Assembly (NCBI GenBank): GCA_015057365.1 | Contig: SVEN01000021.1 | Location: 1-42,170, forward strand | Direction: 5' to 3' | Origin: Lachnospiraceae bacterium | GTDB taxonomy: Bacteria > Bacillota > Clostridia > Lachnospirales > Lachnospiraceae | Length of the DNA: 42,170 nt | In this document: positions 41,779 to 42,170 of the stretch, piece after piece | How the letters are laid out: the number at the start of each line of letters is the position of its first letter | Numbering within the stretch: the first letter of the stretch is position 1 | Made by a program: the position numbers and the translations under genes | The notes under the pieces: model-generated | What the model saw: only the letters and a program-made list of their open reading frames with translations | Databases searched by the model: none | Told to the model about the DNA's origin: nothing

Positions 41779-42170
41779 TTAGAACTTGCCAGCCTCTGCT
41801 GCTTCCTGGATGGAAACTGCTACAGCTACGGTCATACCAACCATCGGGTTGTTACCTGCACCGATCAAACCCATCATCTCAACGTGAGCCGGAACGGAAG
41901 AGGAACCTGCGAACTGTGCATCGGAGTGCATACGACCAAGGGTATCGGTCATACCGTAGGAAGCCGGACCTGCTGCCATGTTATCCGGATGAAGGGTACG
42001 TCCGGTACCGCCACCGCTTGCTACGGAGAAGTACTTTTTACCAGCTTCATTTCTTTCCTTCTTGTAGGTACCTGCTACCGGATGCTGGAATCTGGTCGGG
42101 TTGGTGGAGTTACCGGTAATGGAAACGTCTACGTTCTCCTTCCACATGATTGCAACGCCTTCCGGAACGC
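41779..42170 (-). CDS. GGGtGRT family protein, C-terminal part (gene runs off the window)
   Basis: The frame is open to the window edge. About 130 residues are visible, entering as VPEGVAIMWKENVDVSITGN, then FSVASGGGTGRTLHPDNM, which holds the family-naming GGGTGRT motif, and GLIGAGNNPMVGMTVAVAVSIQEAAEAGKF at the C terminus. GGGtGRT proteins are conserved, abundant soluble proteins of Clostridia and other anaerobes whose function is not established; some lie next to iron-sulfur assembly genes. Its own start and neighbours are outside the window. A strong terminator follows. Confidence 0.9.
   Translation of the reverse strand, partial: VPEGVAIMWKENVDVSITGNSTNPTRFQHPVAGTYKKERNEAGKKYFSVASGGGTGRTLHPDNMAAGPASYGMTDTLGRMHSDAQFAGSSSVPAHVEMMGLIGAGNNPMVGMTVAVAVSIQEAAEAGKF

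Noticed and set aside
1-42170. tRNA or rRNA genes, prophage or insertion sequences
   Set aside because: No CCA-ended cloverleaf, rRNA core sequence, transposase, integrase or phage structural gene was recognised in any frame.

Overview
The window looks like a chromosomal segment of an anaerobic, spore-forming gut-type Clostridia, most likely a Lachnospiraceae relative (Bacillota). Reasons: moderate-to-low GC, strong AGGAGG-type ribosome sites, a valine T-box, a yybP-ykoY-type manganese riboswitch, a GerA/SpoVAF spore germination protein, a GGGtGRT-family protein, a sodium-pump decarboxylase beta subunit, and plant-glycan hydrolases (GH115, GH2). This assignment is inferred from gene content; no rRNA or tRNA gene was seen to confirm it. 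Almost every gene is on the minus strand. The only plus-strand unit is the decarboxylase pair near 23.6-24.9 kb.

Layout in plus-strand coordinates (genes read right to left). 1-2.2 kb: a partial GNAT acetyltransferase and lepA with its own promoter. 2.4-5.8 kb: a run of accessory genes (small membrane proteins, a GNAT enzyme, an APH-like kinase, a PD-(D/E)XK-like nuclease). 5.86-6.30 kb: a noncoding array of alternating inverted heptamers about every 31 bp, directly upstream of the nuclease gene. 6.4-10.9 kb: ilvE, folA and an archaeal-type valyl-tRNA synthetase under a valine T-box. 10.9-16.3 kb: an HD-GYP signalling protein, an HD protein and a GH115 alpha-glucuronidase. 16.3-20 kb: a SpoVAF/GerA-like protein, a C_GCAxxG_C_C protein, 5-formyl-THF cyclo-ligase and a methyltransferase. 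20.1-22.9 kb: a secreted BspA-like leucine-rich-repeat protein.

23.3-24.9 kb: a plus-strand Mn2+-type riboswitch, a GC-rich structured leader element, a sodium-translocating decarboxylase beta subunit and a 47-residue membrane partner. 25.0-27.7 kb: a phosphate group (Pit transporter, DUF47/PhoU-like protein, DUF368/PopT undecaprenyl-phosphate translocase) with an 11-bp-spaced PHO-box-like repeat upstream. 27.8-31.4 kb: a large GH2 enzyme. 31.7-36.1 kb: a two-gene ABC exporter followed by an AraC-GGDEF fusion regulator. 36.2-38.1 kb: an ABC-F protein preceded by a roughly 280-nt, highly structured RNA with its own promoter and terminator. 38.2-41.1 kb: two tandem, partly identical lipoproteins. 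41.1-42.2 kb: a small membrane protein and the C-terminal part of a GGGtGRT protein.

The strongest candidates for something undescribed are the 31-bp-period alternating inverted-repeat array beside the nuclease (5861-6295), the structured RNA upstream of the ABC-F gene (37821-38098), and the manganese riboswitch plus structured element in front of a sodium-pump subunit (23313-23576). All motif assignments come from reading the sequence by eye; no database search was run.
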